Under the pieces are notes generated by a model. That model was not told where the DNA came from. It made no database searches and was given only the letters and a program-made list of their open reading frames with translations. The position numbers were made by a program, and so were the translations under genes. Below, piece after piece: positions 51,163 to 60,015 of a stretch of 64,000 nucleotides of DNA; positions within the stretch are counted from its first letter, which is position 1, and each line of letters opens with the position of its first letter. Source of the DNA: an uncultured Pseudomonadota bacterium (lineage in GTDB: Bacteria; Pseudomonadota; Gammaproteobacteria; Steroidobacterales; Woeseiaceae); NCBI GenBank assembly GCA_913055625.1, contig CAJXJW010000002.1, positions 310,001 to 374,000 of the forward strand. The letters are read 5' to 3'.

Positions 51163-51932
51163 ACCTGGCGCTGAACGCCATCGCCGTGCGCACGATCATT
51201 CGGAAGGAGATCATCCGGGTCCTGAGGATCTGGGTGCAGACGATCGTGCCGCCTGCCATCACGATGACGCTGTACTTCATCATCTTCGGCAACCTGATCG
51301 GGCGGCGCATCGGCGAAATGGACGGCTACGACTACATGGCCTACATCGCGCCGGGGCTGATCATGATGTCCGTCATCACGAACTCCTACGGCAACGTCGT
51401 GTCGTCGTTTTTCGGCGCGAAATTCGGACGGCACATCGAGGAGATGCTCGTCTCACCGATGTCGAATGCCGCCATCATCATCGGCCACGTTGCGGGCGGC
51501 GTGATTCGTGGCCTGCTCGTCGGTGCCCTCGTAACGGCGGTGGCGCTGTTCTTCACCCGCCTCGACGTCCAGCACCCGTTCATCACGATCTCCATCGTGC
51601 TGCTCTCCGCCATCGTGTTCTCGCTTGCCGGGTTCATCAATGCGGTGTTCGCGAAGAAGTTCGACGACATCTCGATCGTGCCGACGTTCGTGCTGACGCC
51701 GTTGACCTACCTGGGCGGCGTGTTCTACTCGATCTCGCTATTGCCGGAGTTCTGGCAGACGGTGTCCAGGGCGAACCCGATCCTGTACATGGTCAACGCG
51801 TTCCGCTACGGCATCCTGGGCACGTCCGACATCCGCATCGGAACGGCCTACGGTATCCTCATCGGCTTCGTCGTCCTGCTGTACGTGGTCTGCCTCGCCC
51901 TGATGAACCGCGGCGTCGGAATCCGCGAGTAG
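51159..51932 (+). CDS. YadH-type ABC-2 transporter permease
   Basis: A 257-residue permease with six hydrophobic segments, including TIVPPAITMTLYFIIFGNLI, AIIIGHVAGGVIRGLLVGAL and GILIGFVVLLYVVCLALM. It matches the ABC-2 type (YadH) family that exports drugs, lipids or polysaccharides with the YadG-type ATPase. Coupled to the ATPase by ATGA and to the SRAP gene by TAGTG. Confidence 0.92.
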   Translation: MNLALNAIAVRTIIRKEIIRVLRIWVQTIVPPAITMTLYFIIFGNLIGRRIGEMDGYDYMAYIAPGLIMMSVITNSYGNVVSSFFGAKFGRHIEEMLVSPMSNAAIIIGHVAGGVIRGLLVGALVTAVALFFTRLDVQHPFITISIVLLSAIVFSLAGFINAVFAKKFDDISIVPTFVLTPLTYLGGVFYSISLLPEFWQTVSRANPILYMVNAFRYGILGTSDIRIGTAYGILIGFVVLLYVVCLALMNRGVGIRE

Positions 51933-52597
51933 TGTGCGGGCGTTTCGCCTTCTACTCCCCGGCGGAGGCGACCGCGGCCCTGTTCGGCGTCAGCGGCGCG
52001 CTTCCCGTCGAGCCCCGTTTCAACATTGCGCCGACGCAGTACGTCGCGGCCGTGCGAGAAGGCGGTGACGCGAAGCGCGAGCTCGTCATGCTGCGCTGGG
52101 GCCTGGTGCCGTTCTGGGCCAAGGATCCGTCGATCGGCAATCGCATGATCAACGCGCGGGCCGAGACGGTCGCCGAAAAGCCGGCGTACCGCGCGGCGTA
52201 CCGGCACCGGCGTTGTCTCGTGCTGGCGGACGGATTCTACGAGTGGCATCGCGGTGGCGACGCCAAGGTGCCGTGGTTCGTCTCGCTCGCGAGCGATGAG
52301 CCTTTTGCGCTCGCGGGCCTCTGGGAGCAGTGGCATGACAGGGACAGCGGCGACGAGCTGCAGACGACGACGCTGTTGACGACCGAGGCGAATGCGTTCA
52401 TGGCGCCGCTGCATCACCGCATGCCGGTGATCCTGACGCCGGAATCCGCGGATACCTGGCTCGCCAGCGGCGGTCGCCTGCTCGCGAGCTGGTCCGCGCC
52501 GAGACTTCGAGCCTGGCCTGTCGACCGGCGCGTGAACAATGCGCGCAACGAGGGCGAGGACCTCGTCGAGCCGGCCGGCGAGGCCCGCGAGGGCTAG
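51932..52597 (+). CDS. yedK: SRAP-family abasic-site DNA-protein crosslink protein (YedK/HMCES)
   Basis: A 221-residue protein. The GTG start (51932) shares a base with the permease stop and is followed by CGRFAFY, so the processed N-terminus exposes Cys2, the residue that bonds to abasic sites. NIAPTQYVAAVR, WGLVPFWAKD, NARAETVAEKPAYR, RCLVLADGFYEW and LHHRMPVIL are all typical of SRAP. It protects single-stranded abasic DNA during replication. Confidence 0.94.
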   Translation: MCGRFAFYSPAEATAALFGVSGALPVEPRFNIAPTQYVAAVREGGDAKRELVMLRWGLVPFWAKDPSIGNRMINARAETVAEKPAYRAAYRHRRCLVLADGFYEWHRGGDAKVPWFVSLASDEPFALAGLWEQWHDRDSGDELQTTTLLTTEANAFMAPLHHRMPVILTPESADTWLASGGRLLASWSAPRLRAWPVDRRVNNARNEGEDLVEPAGEAREG

Positions 52598-54405
52598 TCC
52601 GCGCCGCCATCCGCGGGCCGCGCCGGCTGCAGGGCGACCACCAGCGTGTCCGGGCCGCCGTGCACGCCGAACGCCGCGCCGATCTCGGTCACCGACGACC
52701 TGGCAACGGTTCCCAGCCTCTCGCGGAGGTGTGCCTCGAGCCGCCGCGCGTCGTCCGGGCAGGCGGCGTGCCCGACGGCGATATCGACGGGCCCGTCGAT
52801 TGCCCGGCGCGACACGAAGCGCGCGAACTTCCGCAACCGGTTGCGGCGGCCGAACAGGAAGCCGGCCGTCGCGACACGGCCGTCGCGTACCGTGCGGATG
52901 ACGGGGACGAGATTCAGCAGGTCGGCAACGGACTTCACCCAGCCGGGCACGCGCCCGCCGCGCACGGCGTAGGCGAGATCGCCGATGATGGCGAAGGATT
53001 GCGTGACCGGGATCAGCCTGCGCAGGTCGTCCAGCGTGTCCTCGACGTCGCGCCCGTCGCGCGCGCAGCGGGCCGCGTGCACGACGAGCTGGCCCTGCCC
53101 GAGAGACGCATTGTGCGAATCGATCACGTGGATGCGTCCGGTGGCGTCCACGTGTCCGGCGGCCGTCTGCGCTGCCTGGAACGTGCCGCTGGCCCGCGCG
53201 CTGACGGAGATCGACACGACGTCCGGGTAGTGGCTGGCCAGGAACTGGAACTGGCGCCGATAGTCGCCGAGCGCCGGCTGCGACGTCGTCGGGTGTACGT
53301 CGGTCGCCGCAAGTCGCGCGAAGAACGCGTCGTTCGTCAGGCTCACCTTGTCGAGAAATGCGTGTTCCCCGAACTGGATGCGCAGCGGCACGACGTGGAT
53401 GTCGAAGTCCTCGAGGTCGGTGTCGCTGATGTCCGCGGCGGAGTCGGTGATCACGGCGAATCGGCGTGCCGTGTCACGGCTCGAGTCCTGCTGCTGCCGC
53501 ATGTCGTCCGCTTTCTCGGAACTGAGGCTGCCGTGGCGACGCGCGATCGCGAAGACCGCTTCCGGGTCGTCCGCATGGGCGTGCACCTTGGCCTTGCGCG
53601 CCGTGCCGGCGACGACGACGGAGTCACCGATCGCACTCAGCGCCTCGCGCAGCTTCCGGCGGTCGATGTCCGCGGCGCTCACGATGCATTCGATGCAATA
53701 CTGAAGATTCGCGCCCTCCGGCCCGGCTTCCATCACCAGCGCCGGCGCCATCGCCGTCAACGCCCGTTCCGGGCGTTCCGCGATGCGGCCGTCGCGCAGG
53801 AATCCGGTCATGCCCGCGATGAGCGCGACAAAACCCTGGGCGCCGGCGTCCACCACGCCGGCGCGCCGCAAGACGTCGAGCTGTTCCGGCGTCTTCGCGA
53901 GCGCGTCCTCGGAAGCGGCGAGGGCCGAGTCGAACAACGGCCGGAAATCCTCCTGGTCCTCGTCCGCGACCTGCCGCCGGATGCTGCGGCCGAACGCGGC
54001 GATGACCGACAGCATCGTGCCCTCGCGCGGCTCCGCGATCGCACTGCGCGCGAACTCCGCGCCGGCGGCAACGGCCTTGCCAAACGTGTACGTCGTCAGG
54101 TTCTCGCGTTCGCCGACAGCATCGCTGACGCCGAGAAAGAACTGGGCGAGGATGGCGCCGGAGTTGCCTCGGGACGCGTCGAGAAGCGCATCGGCGAGTG
54201 CCGCGAGCAGCGTGCCGAGATGCGGCGATGCATCGCGCTCGAGCAGCGGCAGCGCGGCGCCGACGGACAGGCTCAGGTTCGTGCCGGTGTCGCCGTCGGC
54301 CACCGGGAAGACGTTGATCCGGTTCAGCTCATCCTGTTCGCCGATGACGCGGTGAATGCCGGAGATCAGCGCATTGCGCAGTTGCTCGCCCCCGAGCCGC
54401 CTCAT
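52594..54405 (-). CDS. DAK2-DegV fusion protein, possible one-chain fatty acid kinase
   Basis: 603 residues. The N-terminal DhaL/DAK2 domain (about 1-200) has the Mg-ATP site NVFPVADGDTGTNLS and SRGNSGAILAQFF. A FakA-like middle part follows (IGDSVVVAGTARKAKVHAHA, about 265-285). From about 315 to the end is a DegV (FakB-like) domain: AVITDSAADISDTD, TTSQPALGDYRR and the lipid-pocket region. In Gram-positives FakA (ATP) and FakB (acyl carrier) are separate proteins; here they are one chain. It likely phosphorylates bound fatty acids. Overlaps the SRAP gene tail by 4 nt. Confidence 0.88.
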   Translation of the reverse strand: MRRLGGEQLRNALISGIHRVIGEQDELNRINVFPVADGDTGTNLSLSVGAALPLLERDASPHLGTLLAALADALLDASRGNSGAILAQFFLGVSDAVGERENLTTYTFGKAVAAGAEFARSAIAEPREGTMLSVIAAFGRSIRRQVADEDQEDFRPLFDSALAASEDALAKTPEQLDVLRRAGVVDAGAQGFVALIAGMTGFLRDGRIAERPERALTAMAPALVMEAGPEGANLQYCIECIVSAADIDRRKLREALSAIGDSVVVAGTARKAKVHAHADDPEAVFAIARRHGSLSSEKADDMRQQQDSSRDTARRFAVITDSAADISDTDLEDFDIHVVPLRIQFGEHAFLDKVSLTNDAFFARLAATDVHPTTSQPALGDYRRQFQFLASHYPDVVSISVSARASGTFQAAQTAAGHVDATGRIHVIDSHNASLGQGQLVVHAARCARDGRDVEDTLDDLRRLIPVTQSFAIIGDLAYAVRGGRVPGWVKSVADLLNLVPVIRTVRDGRVATAGFLFGRRNRLRKFARFVSRRAIDGPVDIAVGHAACPDDARRLEAHLRERLGTVARSSVTEIGAAFGVHGGPDTLVVALQPARPADGGAD

Positions 54406-54441
54406 GCGCCGGTACCCGCCGGGGACGACGGCGGCCGACGC

Positions 54442-55116
54442 TTACTGGAACAGCGCAAACGAACGGCCCTGGTAATCGAGTATCACGCCTTCGCGCGTGA
54501 TCTGCCGTACCGTCGGGCCTTCGCGCAGCGTCTCTCGTTCCCGGTACTTGCTCATGTTGATCGACACGAAACGACGCGCCGGATCGTCGTTGTAGACATG
54601 CAGGTCGATGTGCAGCGGCGGCAGCGAGAGATCGCCGCTGACCTGGAGTTCCATGAGCGTCGGCAATGCGGCGATACCGCTTCCGTCGGCCGCGTCCTGC
54701 GGCGGCGTGACGGCCGTCTTCGGCGGCGTGGGTTCTGCGTCGGCCGGCGGCGGTGTGGCTTCAGCGGCGGGCTCGGGTGTTTCGACCGCAGGGCGTGAAC
54801 GCCGCGCTTCTTCAACGCGGTCCGCGAACGTCGGCGAGGAGGTGTCGGCGGCGGGCTCGGGTGACGTCACGGCCGGTTCCCGGACCGCCGGCGACGAAAC
54901 CGGCGCTGCTACGGCGGGCGTTGGCGGGGGAGACGCCGGCCGCAGCAGCAGCCCGGCGACGACGACGACGTTCACGATCAGCAGCGCGCCGAGCAGCCAC
55001 AGCCAGCGCGGCGCCCGCGCTGCGTCGGCCGGCCCGGCCACCGTCGAGAACTCGGTGGAGGCTTGTGCCTGCCGCTCGTTCTCCGATTTTTTCAGTGCGT
55101 CGAGAATGAACGACAT
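54442..55116 (-). CDS. gspB: GspB-like general secretion pathway protein
   Basis: A 224-residue bitopic protein. It begins MSFILDALKKSENERQ, the family hallmark, with a membrane helix at about 39-60 (WLWLLGALLIVNVVVVAGLL), a Pro/Ala/Glu-rich linker and a C-terminal periplasmic GspB domain (IDLHVYNDDPARRFVSIN, REGVILDYQGRSFALFQ). With ExeA/GspA it helps place the secretin of type II secretion in the outer membrane. It starts 3 nt after the exeA-like stop. No other T2SS genes are in the window. Confidence 0.9.
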   Translation of the reverse strand: MSFILDALKKSENERQAQASTEFSTVAGPADAARAPRWLWLLGALLIVNVVVVAGLLLRPASPPPTPAVAAPVSSPAVREPAVTSPEPAADTSSPTFADRVEEARRSRPAVETPEPAAEATPPPADAEPTPPKTAVTPPQDAADGSGIAALPTLMELQVSGDLSLPPLHIDLHVYNDDPARRFVSINMSKYRERETLREGPTVRQITREGVILDYQGRSFALFQ

Positions 55117-55119
55117 CGA

Positions 55120-56805
55120 TCAGTCCTTTGCGAGCCGCGGCGTCGTCAGGCGCGGTACGCCGTTCGTCCGGGTGAGCGAATTGACGATGATCTGCGTTTG
55201 CCGGCCGGCGAGGCCGTCGACGACCAGGCGATGGTCGCGCTGGAATTCGCGGACCCGGCCGGCGAGCGTGGCGTCGTAGACGTCGGAACCCAGCGGATCG
55301 GCGCGGTAGCGCGGGTCTATGGCGGCGAGACTCTGGCGCAGCCATACGACGTTCTCATGCCGGGACCCGGGCCCGAGCGCGACGGACGTGCCGCCGGCCG
55401 GCTGCCAGATGACCGTGAAGGCCCCGAACCAGAGCGCCGAGATCTCGGCGATCGGGTGCTCGACGCGAACGCCGCCGATCGAGAGCTCCGCGCTCTCGTC
55501 GTGGATGCCGACCAACACGACGTCGTGGCTGTCGCCGCGCCGGTCCGTCAGCGTCAGTATCGCCGGGCGATCATAGAGGCGAAGGCTGGTCCACGACCCC
55601 CGTTGCCCGACGCATTCGTAACCGGCCGACGGCGCGTCCCGGCAGTCCCGCGGGGCGCGTTCGGCGGGGACACCCCAGAGCTCGAACAGTGCGACGAGCG
55701 CGTCGCCGGTCGACGTCAGGTCGCTGGCCAGTGCGAGCTCGTCCTCGAGCAGAGGGGGCTCCTCGGCGGCAACCGGCGGCGAGGCCGCGGCGGGCATCGG
55801 GGCGCCGGTGTCACCGGACACGGCCCCGGGCTTGCCGTCCTCCGGGGCAGCCGGCAACCCGGCGGCGGCCGTTGCGGCCGTCTGCGCGGCCGGCACCGTG
55901 TCGCGATAGACCGCGTAGATACCGTAGGCCACCAGCGCGACGCCGGCCGCGGCAATCGCCGGCAGGGCCCAGCGCAGCACCGGCGACTGCCAGGTGTGGC
56001 CCTGGATCTCGGCCGCGGCCCGCTGCACCGTGCGCCGCGTCACGCGACGCGACTCGCTGCCGTAGGCGCCGAGCAGCGCACGGTCGCAGATGACGTTGAC
56101 CAGGCGCGGCACGCCTTGCGAGAGCCGGTAGACTTCCTTCTTCGCGGTGCCGTCGAACAATTCATTGACGCCGCCGGCGACCCGAACGCGGTGGTCGATG
56201 TACTGTGCCGTCTCGGACTGCGACAGCGGCTCGAGGTGGTAGCGGCCGGTGATGCGTTGCGCGAGCTGCCGCAGGTCGTTGCGGGCGAGCAGTTCGCGCA
56301 ACTCCGGCTGGCCGATCAGGATGATCTGAAGCAACTTCTGTTTCGAGGTCTCGAGGTTCGTCAGCAGTCGCACCTGCTCGAGCACGTCGCGCGCGAGATT
56401 CTGTGCCTCGTCGACCACGAGTATCGTTCGTCGCCCTTCCGCGTACGCCATCAACAGGTGGTGGTTGAGAGCGTCGATCAGTGCCTTGATGCTGCCGGTG
56501 TCGTCCGGCTGCGGCACGCCGAGCTCCTCGACGATCGTCTGCAGGAACTCCAGCGCAGACAATTGCGGGTTCAGGACGACGGCGACGTCCGCGTTGTCCG
56601 GCAGCCGGTTCTGCAGGAGCGTGCGCACGAGCGTCGTCTTGCCGGTGCCGACTTCGCCGGTGAGCTGCACGAAGCCACCGGATTCCGTCACGCCGTACAC
56701 AAGGTGGGCGAGCGCCTCGCCGTGACGTTCGCTCATGAACAGATAACGCGGATCGGGCGTTATCGAGAACGGTTTCTCGTTGAGGCCGAAAAAGCTCGTG
56801 TACAT
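55120..56805 (-). CDS. exeA: ExeA/GspA-like AAA ATPase with peptidoglycan-binding domain
   Basis: 561 residues. The AAA domain (about 1-270) has Walker A LTGEVGTGKTTLVRTLL, Walker B TILVVDEAQN and the family N-terminus FFGLNEKPFSITPDPRYLF. A membrane helix follows near 287-307 (ALPAIAAAGVALVAYGIY), then a periplasmic part ending in a peptidoglycan-binding domain (REFQRDHRLVVDGLAGRQT). It couples ATP to secretin assembly through the wall together with GspB. Confidence 0.92.
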   Translation of the reverse strand: MYTSFFGLNEKPFSITPDPRYLFMSERHGEALAHLVYGVTESGGFVQLTGEVGTGKTTLVRTLLQNRLPDNADVAVVLNPQLSALEFLQTIVEELGVPQPDDTGSIKALIDALNHHLLMAYAEGRRTILVVDEAQNLARDVLEQVRLLTNLETSKQKLLQIILIGQPELRELLARNDLRQLAQRITGRYHLEPLSQSETAQYIDHRVRVAGGVNELFDGTAKKEVYRLSQGVPRLVNVICDRALLGAYGSESRRVTRRTVQRAAAEIQGHTWQSPVLRWALPAIAAAGVALVAYGIYAVYRDTVPAAQTAATAAAGLPAAPEDGKPGAVSGDTGAPMPAAASPPVAAEEPPLLEDELALASDLTSTGDALVALFELWGVPAERAPRDCRDAPSAGYECVGQRGSWTSLRLYDRPAILTLTDRRGDSHDVVLVGIHDESAELSIGGVRVEHPIAEISALWFGAFTVIWQPAGGTSVALGPGSRHENVVWLRQSLAAIDPRYRADPLGSDVYDATLAGRVREFQRDHRLVVDGLAGRQTQIIVNSLTRTNGVPRLTTPRLAKD

Positions 56806-56868
56806 ATTCTTGTCGCCGCCGCCGACAGGGCATTGCAGCGGGGTCTCCGCCCGGTCCTGAATTCTACC

Positions 56869-58047
56869 CTAATCCCGGGTCTGATCCCGGCGCAAGCGGA
56901 GGCCGCGCGCACGTGTTACCGCGGCATCGCCGAAACGGCCACGGACGCGCCGGACCGCATCATCGACCGGCGCAACGGCTTCAGATGCCGCGTCGAACAG
57001 GTCGCCCTGCCTCGCCGGCGACAGGCGCGAGCCGCCGACTCCGAGCAGCCGGATCCTCGCGCCGGGATTCTCTGCCAGCCAGGCATGCAACAACGACTTC
57101 GCCGCCGCGAACAGGCTGGCCGTGCGATTGCCCGGTGGGTTCAGGGACTGCTGCCGCGTGCAGGTCGTGAAGTCCGACTCGCGGATCTTGACCTGCAGGG
57201 TGCCGGCGACGAGTTCCTTGCGGTGCAGACGCGCCGCGGTGCGTTCGGCGAGGCGCAGCAATTCCCGGTCCATGTCGGCGGGTTCTGCCAGGTCCTCGGC
57301 GAACGTCTCTTCGGCGCTGATCGACTTTTCCTCACGATGCGGCACGACGGGACGTGCGTCGATGCCCGCGGCCCGGTCACGCGTACGTCGCGCGAAGCGG
57401 CCGAACACGGCGTCGAGCACCCGGTCCGGTGCCCGCTGCAGGTCCCCGGCGGTGCGAATGCCGTGTTCCTCCAGCCGCGCAACGGTGCGCGGACCGATGC
57501 CGGGGATCACGCCGACCGGCAGCGGGTCGAGACGCTCTCGCGCGTCGCCCGGCCGAACGACGACGAGCCCGTCGGGCTTGTCGAGATCCGACGCAATCTT
57601 CGCGACGAGCTTGTTGCCCGCGACCCCGACCGATGCGGTCAGCCGTGTCGTTTCCAGGATGCGCGCCTTGACGCGCCGCGCGATCGCCTCGCCATCCCCG
57701 AATAGTCCGCGGCTCGACGTCACGTCCAGGAAGGCCTCGTCGAGCGACAGGCCTTCGACGAGCGGCGTGAATTCGTTGAAGACCGCGAACACGGCACGCG
57801 AGACGGCGCGATAGTGCGACATTCGCGGCTCGACGCGGATCAGTGACGGGCAGCGCCGCATCGCCTCGGACATGGGCATCGCGGAACGAATACCGAAGCG
57901 TCGGGCCTCGTAGCTGGCGGCGGCGACGACGCCGCGCTCGGCGCCACCGACGACGAGGGGCCGGCCCCGGAGGTCCGGCGAGTCGCGCTGTTCCACCGAC
58001 GCGTAGAACGCATCCATGTCGACGTGCAGGACCACACGCTCCGCCAT
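56869..58047 (-). CDS. dinB: DNA polymerase IV (Y family)
   Basis: A 392-residue translesion polymerase. Seen: HVDMDAFYASVEQRD (catalytic Asp), EGLSLDEAFLDVT (Asp-Glu pair), the HhH segment PVGVIPGIGPRTVARLEEHG, and a C-terminal clamp-binding motif QGDLF. It bypasses damaged bases. No LexA box was identified upstream. Starts 5 nt before the end of the prenyl synthase gene's stop, in the same direction, so the two may be co-transcribed. Confidence 0.95.
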   Translation of the reverse strand: MAERVVLHVDMDAFYASVEQRDSPDLRGRPLVVGGAERGVVAAASYEARRFGIRSAMPMSEAMRRCPSLIRVEPRMSHYRAVSRAVFAVFNEFTPLVEGLSLDEAFLDVTSSRGLFGDGEAIARRVKARILETTRLTASVGVAGNKLVAKIASDLDKPDGLVVVRPGDARERLDPLPVGVIPGIGPRTVARLEEHGIRTAGDLQRAPDRVLDAVFGRFARRTRDRAAGIDARPVVPHREEKSISAEETFAEDLAEPADMDRELLRLAERTAARLHRKELVAGTLQVKIRESDFTTCTRQQSLNPPGNRTASLFAAAKSLLHAWLAENPGARIRLLGVGGSRLSPARQGDLFDAASEAVAPVDDAVRRVRGRFGDAAVTRARGLRLRRDQTRD

Positions 58048-58051
58048 CGCG

Positions 58052-58933
58052 TCAGAACGCCCGCTCGACGATATAGCGCGCGAGCCAGCGGAGGGATTCC
58101 GCGTGCCCGTCGAGCGGCGCGAGTTCGCGAAACGCGTCGGCCAGCAGCTCGTCGCAGCGTCGTCGTGCGTCGACGATGCCGAATTGCCCCGGGTACGTCG
58201 CCTTCCGCAGGCCGGCGTCGGAGCCGGCGGGCTTCCCGATGACCTCGGTTTCGCCCTCGATGTCGAGGATGTCGTCGCGGATCTGGAACGCGACGCCTAC
58301 CGTGCGGGCGAAGCGGTCGAGCGCGTTCGCGGCGTCCTCCGGCAGGTCCGGCTTCAACAGTCCGACGCTGACGACGGATGCGTGGATCAGCGCCCCGGTC
58401 TTCAGCGCGTACATGTGCTCGAGGTCCGGCGCGGACAGCGTCCTGCCCTCGGACGCGAGGTCGATCGCCTGTCCGCCGGTCATGCCGATGGATCCGCACG
58501 CATCCGCCAGCAGCCGGACGAGGCGCACCCGCACGTCGGGCGGCGCCTCGATGTCCGCCAGCACTGAAAACGCGAGCGGCTGCAGCGCGTCGGCCGCGAG
58601 TATGGCCGTCGCCTCGTCGTACTGCCGGTGCACGGTGGGCTTGCCGCGCCGCAGGTCGTCGTCGTCCATGGCCGGCAGGTCGTCGTGCACGAGCGAGAAG
58701 GCGTGGATGAGCTCGATCGCGGCGGCGGGCCCATCGAGCAGCGCCTCGTCGATGCCGAGGCATTCGCCGGTTGCATACACCAGCAGGGGACGTACGCGTT
58801 TGCCGCCATTGAAAACCGCGTAGCGCATCGCGTCGTGCAGGCGTTCCGGCCGTTCGTCGGCCGACGGCAACACGGCGTCCAGCTTGCGCGCCGTGCGGGC
58901 AAGATAATGGTCGATACGGCGGTGGAAACTCAC
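58052..58933 (-). CDS. ispA: Farnesyl diphosphate synthase (polyprenyl synthetase)
   Basis: A 293-residue prenyltransferase starting at GTG 58933. The first Asp-rich motif is FSLVHDDLPAMDDDDLRRG and the second is RDDILDIEG. The residues before the first motif (HAFSLVH) match Escherichia coli IspA (HAYSLIH), so C15 product is likely. The frame is open for 46 codons upstream, but that stretch overlaps the divergent mvaD start. It uses IPP and DMAPP from the adjacent mevalonate operon rather than from the MEP route. Confidence 0.93.
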   Translation of the reverse strand: MSFHRRIDHYLARTARKLDAVLPSADERPERLHDAMRYAVFNGGKRVRPLLVYATGECLGIDEALLDGPAAAIELIHAFSLVHDDLPAMDDDDLRRGKPTVHRQYDEATAILAADALQPLAFSVLADIEAPPDVRVRLVRLLADACGSIGMTGGQAIDLASEGRTLSAPDLEHMYALKTGALIHASVVSVGLLKPDLPEDAANALDRFARTVGVAFQIRDDILDIEGETEVIGKPAGSDAGLRKATYPGQFGIVDARRRCDELLADAFRELAPLDGHAESLRWLARYIVERAF

Positions 58934-59010
58934 GGTACGGTTCGGGGAGGCACCCGGAGCGATATTGCACACGGCTGCTAGCCTACACGATTTGCCGACG
59001 GGCGCTGGGC

Positions 59011-59016
59011 TATAAT
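59011..59016 (+). promoter_or_regulatory. Consensus -10 box upstream of the mevalonate operon
   Basis: A perfect TATAAT lies 34 nt before the mvaD start. No -35 at the right distance is evident (the nearest, TTGCCG at 58992-58997, is only 13 nt away). AAGG at 59037-59040 is the likely ribosome site. Confidence 0.5.
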
Positions 59017-59049
59017 CCGCGTCCCGCACCACAGCTAAGGCAACCCGGC

Positions 59050-60015
59050 ATGCAGGCGACCGCCAGGGCACAACCGAACATCGCCCTGGTGAAGTACTGG
59101 GGCAAGCGCGACAGCGATCGCAACCTGCCCGCCGTCGATTCCCTGTCCCTCACGCTGGCCGACCTGCACACCGACATGCAGGTGCGCTTCGAAGACGGAC
59201 TCGCACACGACGAACTCACGCTGAATGCGAAGCCGCGGCCGGACCTCGGTGCGCGCGTGAGCCGGTGCCTCGACCGGGTAGCCGGACCCGGCCGTTCGCG
59301 CGCCCGCATCGATAGTCACAGCAATTTCCCGGTCGGTGCCGGGCTTGCCTCGTCCGCCTCGTCGTTCGCCGCGCTGGTCGTGGCCGGTGCCGCCGCCGCG
59401 GGACGGAAGGCCTCGCGCGAGGAACTGGCGCGACTGGCCGGCGCGGAGTCCGGCTCCGCCGCGCGGTCTTTGTACGGCGGTATCGTCGAACTCGTGAACC
59501 GTGACGACACGATCGACGTCGGCATGCTCTGTTCGGTCGACGACTGGGATTTGCGTGTCGTCGTCGCCGTGACGGACGCCGGGCCGAAGCCCGTCGCGTC
59601 CGGCGACGCGATGGAACTGAGCCGCCGGACGTCGCCGTTCTACGGCCGCTGGATCGACGAGCAGCCGGCCGACATGGCGGCCGCGCGCGCGGCGCTGACG
59701 GCCCGCGACCTGGACGCGCTCGGCGAGGTCGCGGAGCACAACTGCCTCAAGATGCACTCGGTCATGTGGGCGTCGCGCCCGGCGATGGTGTACTGGAACG
59801 CGGCAACCGTGAATTGCCTGCAGACCGTGCGCGACCTCCGGCGTGGCGGTCATGGCGTGTTTTTCACGATCGACGCCGGTCCCCAGGTCAAGGCGATCTG
59901 CACGCCGGATCACGAAGATGCGGTCGCGGCTGCCCTGGCCGAGACGGCGGGCGTCCGCGAGGTGCTGCGCTCGCGACTCGGCGAAGGCGCGCGCCTGCTG
60001 GGGGAGGCCGCGTGA
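59050..60015 (+). CDS. mvaD: Diphosphomevalonate decarboxylase
   Basis: A 321-residue GHMP-fold enzyme that turns mevalonate 5-diphosphate into isopentenyl diphosphate with ATP. Seen: PNIALVKYWGKRD, the phosphate loop NFPVGAGLASSASSFAALV, GSAARSLYGGIVE and HGVFFTIDAGPQVKAIC. First gene of the mevalonate operon. It ends in a GTGA overlap with the next gene. Confidence 0.94.
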   Translation: MQATARAQPNIALVKYWGKRDSDRNLPAVDSLSLTLADLHTDMQVRFEDGLAHDELTLNAKPRPDLGARVSRCLDRVAGPGRSRARIDSHSNFPVGAGLASSASSFAALVVAGAAAAGRKASREELARLAGAESGSAARSLYGGIVELVNRDDTIDVGMLCSVDDWDLRVVVAVTDAGPKPVASGDAMELSRRTSPFYGRWIDEQPADMAAARAALTARDLDALGEVAEHNCLKMHSVMWASRPAMVYWNAATVNCLQTVRDLRRGGHGVFFTIDAGPQVKAICTPDHEDAVAAALAETAGVREVLRSRLGEGARLLGEAA

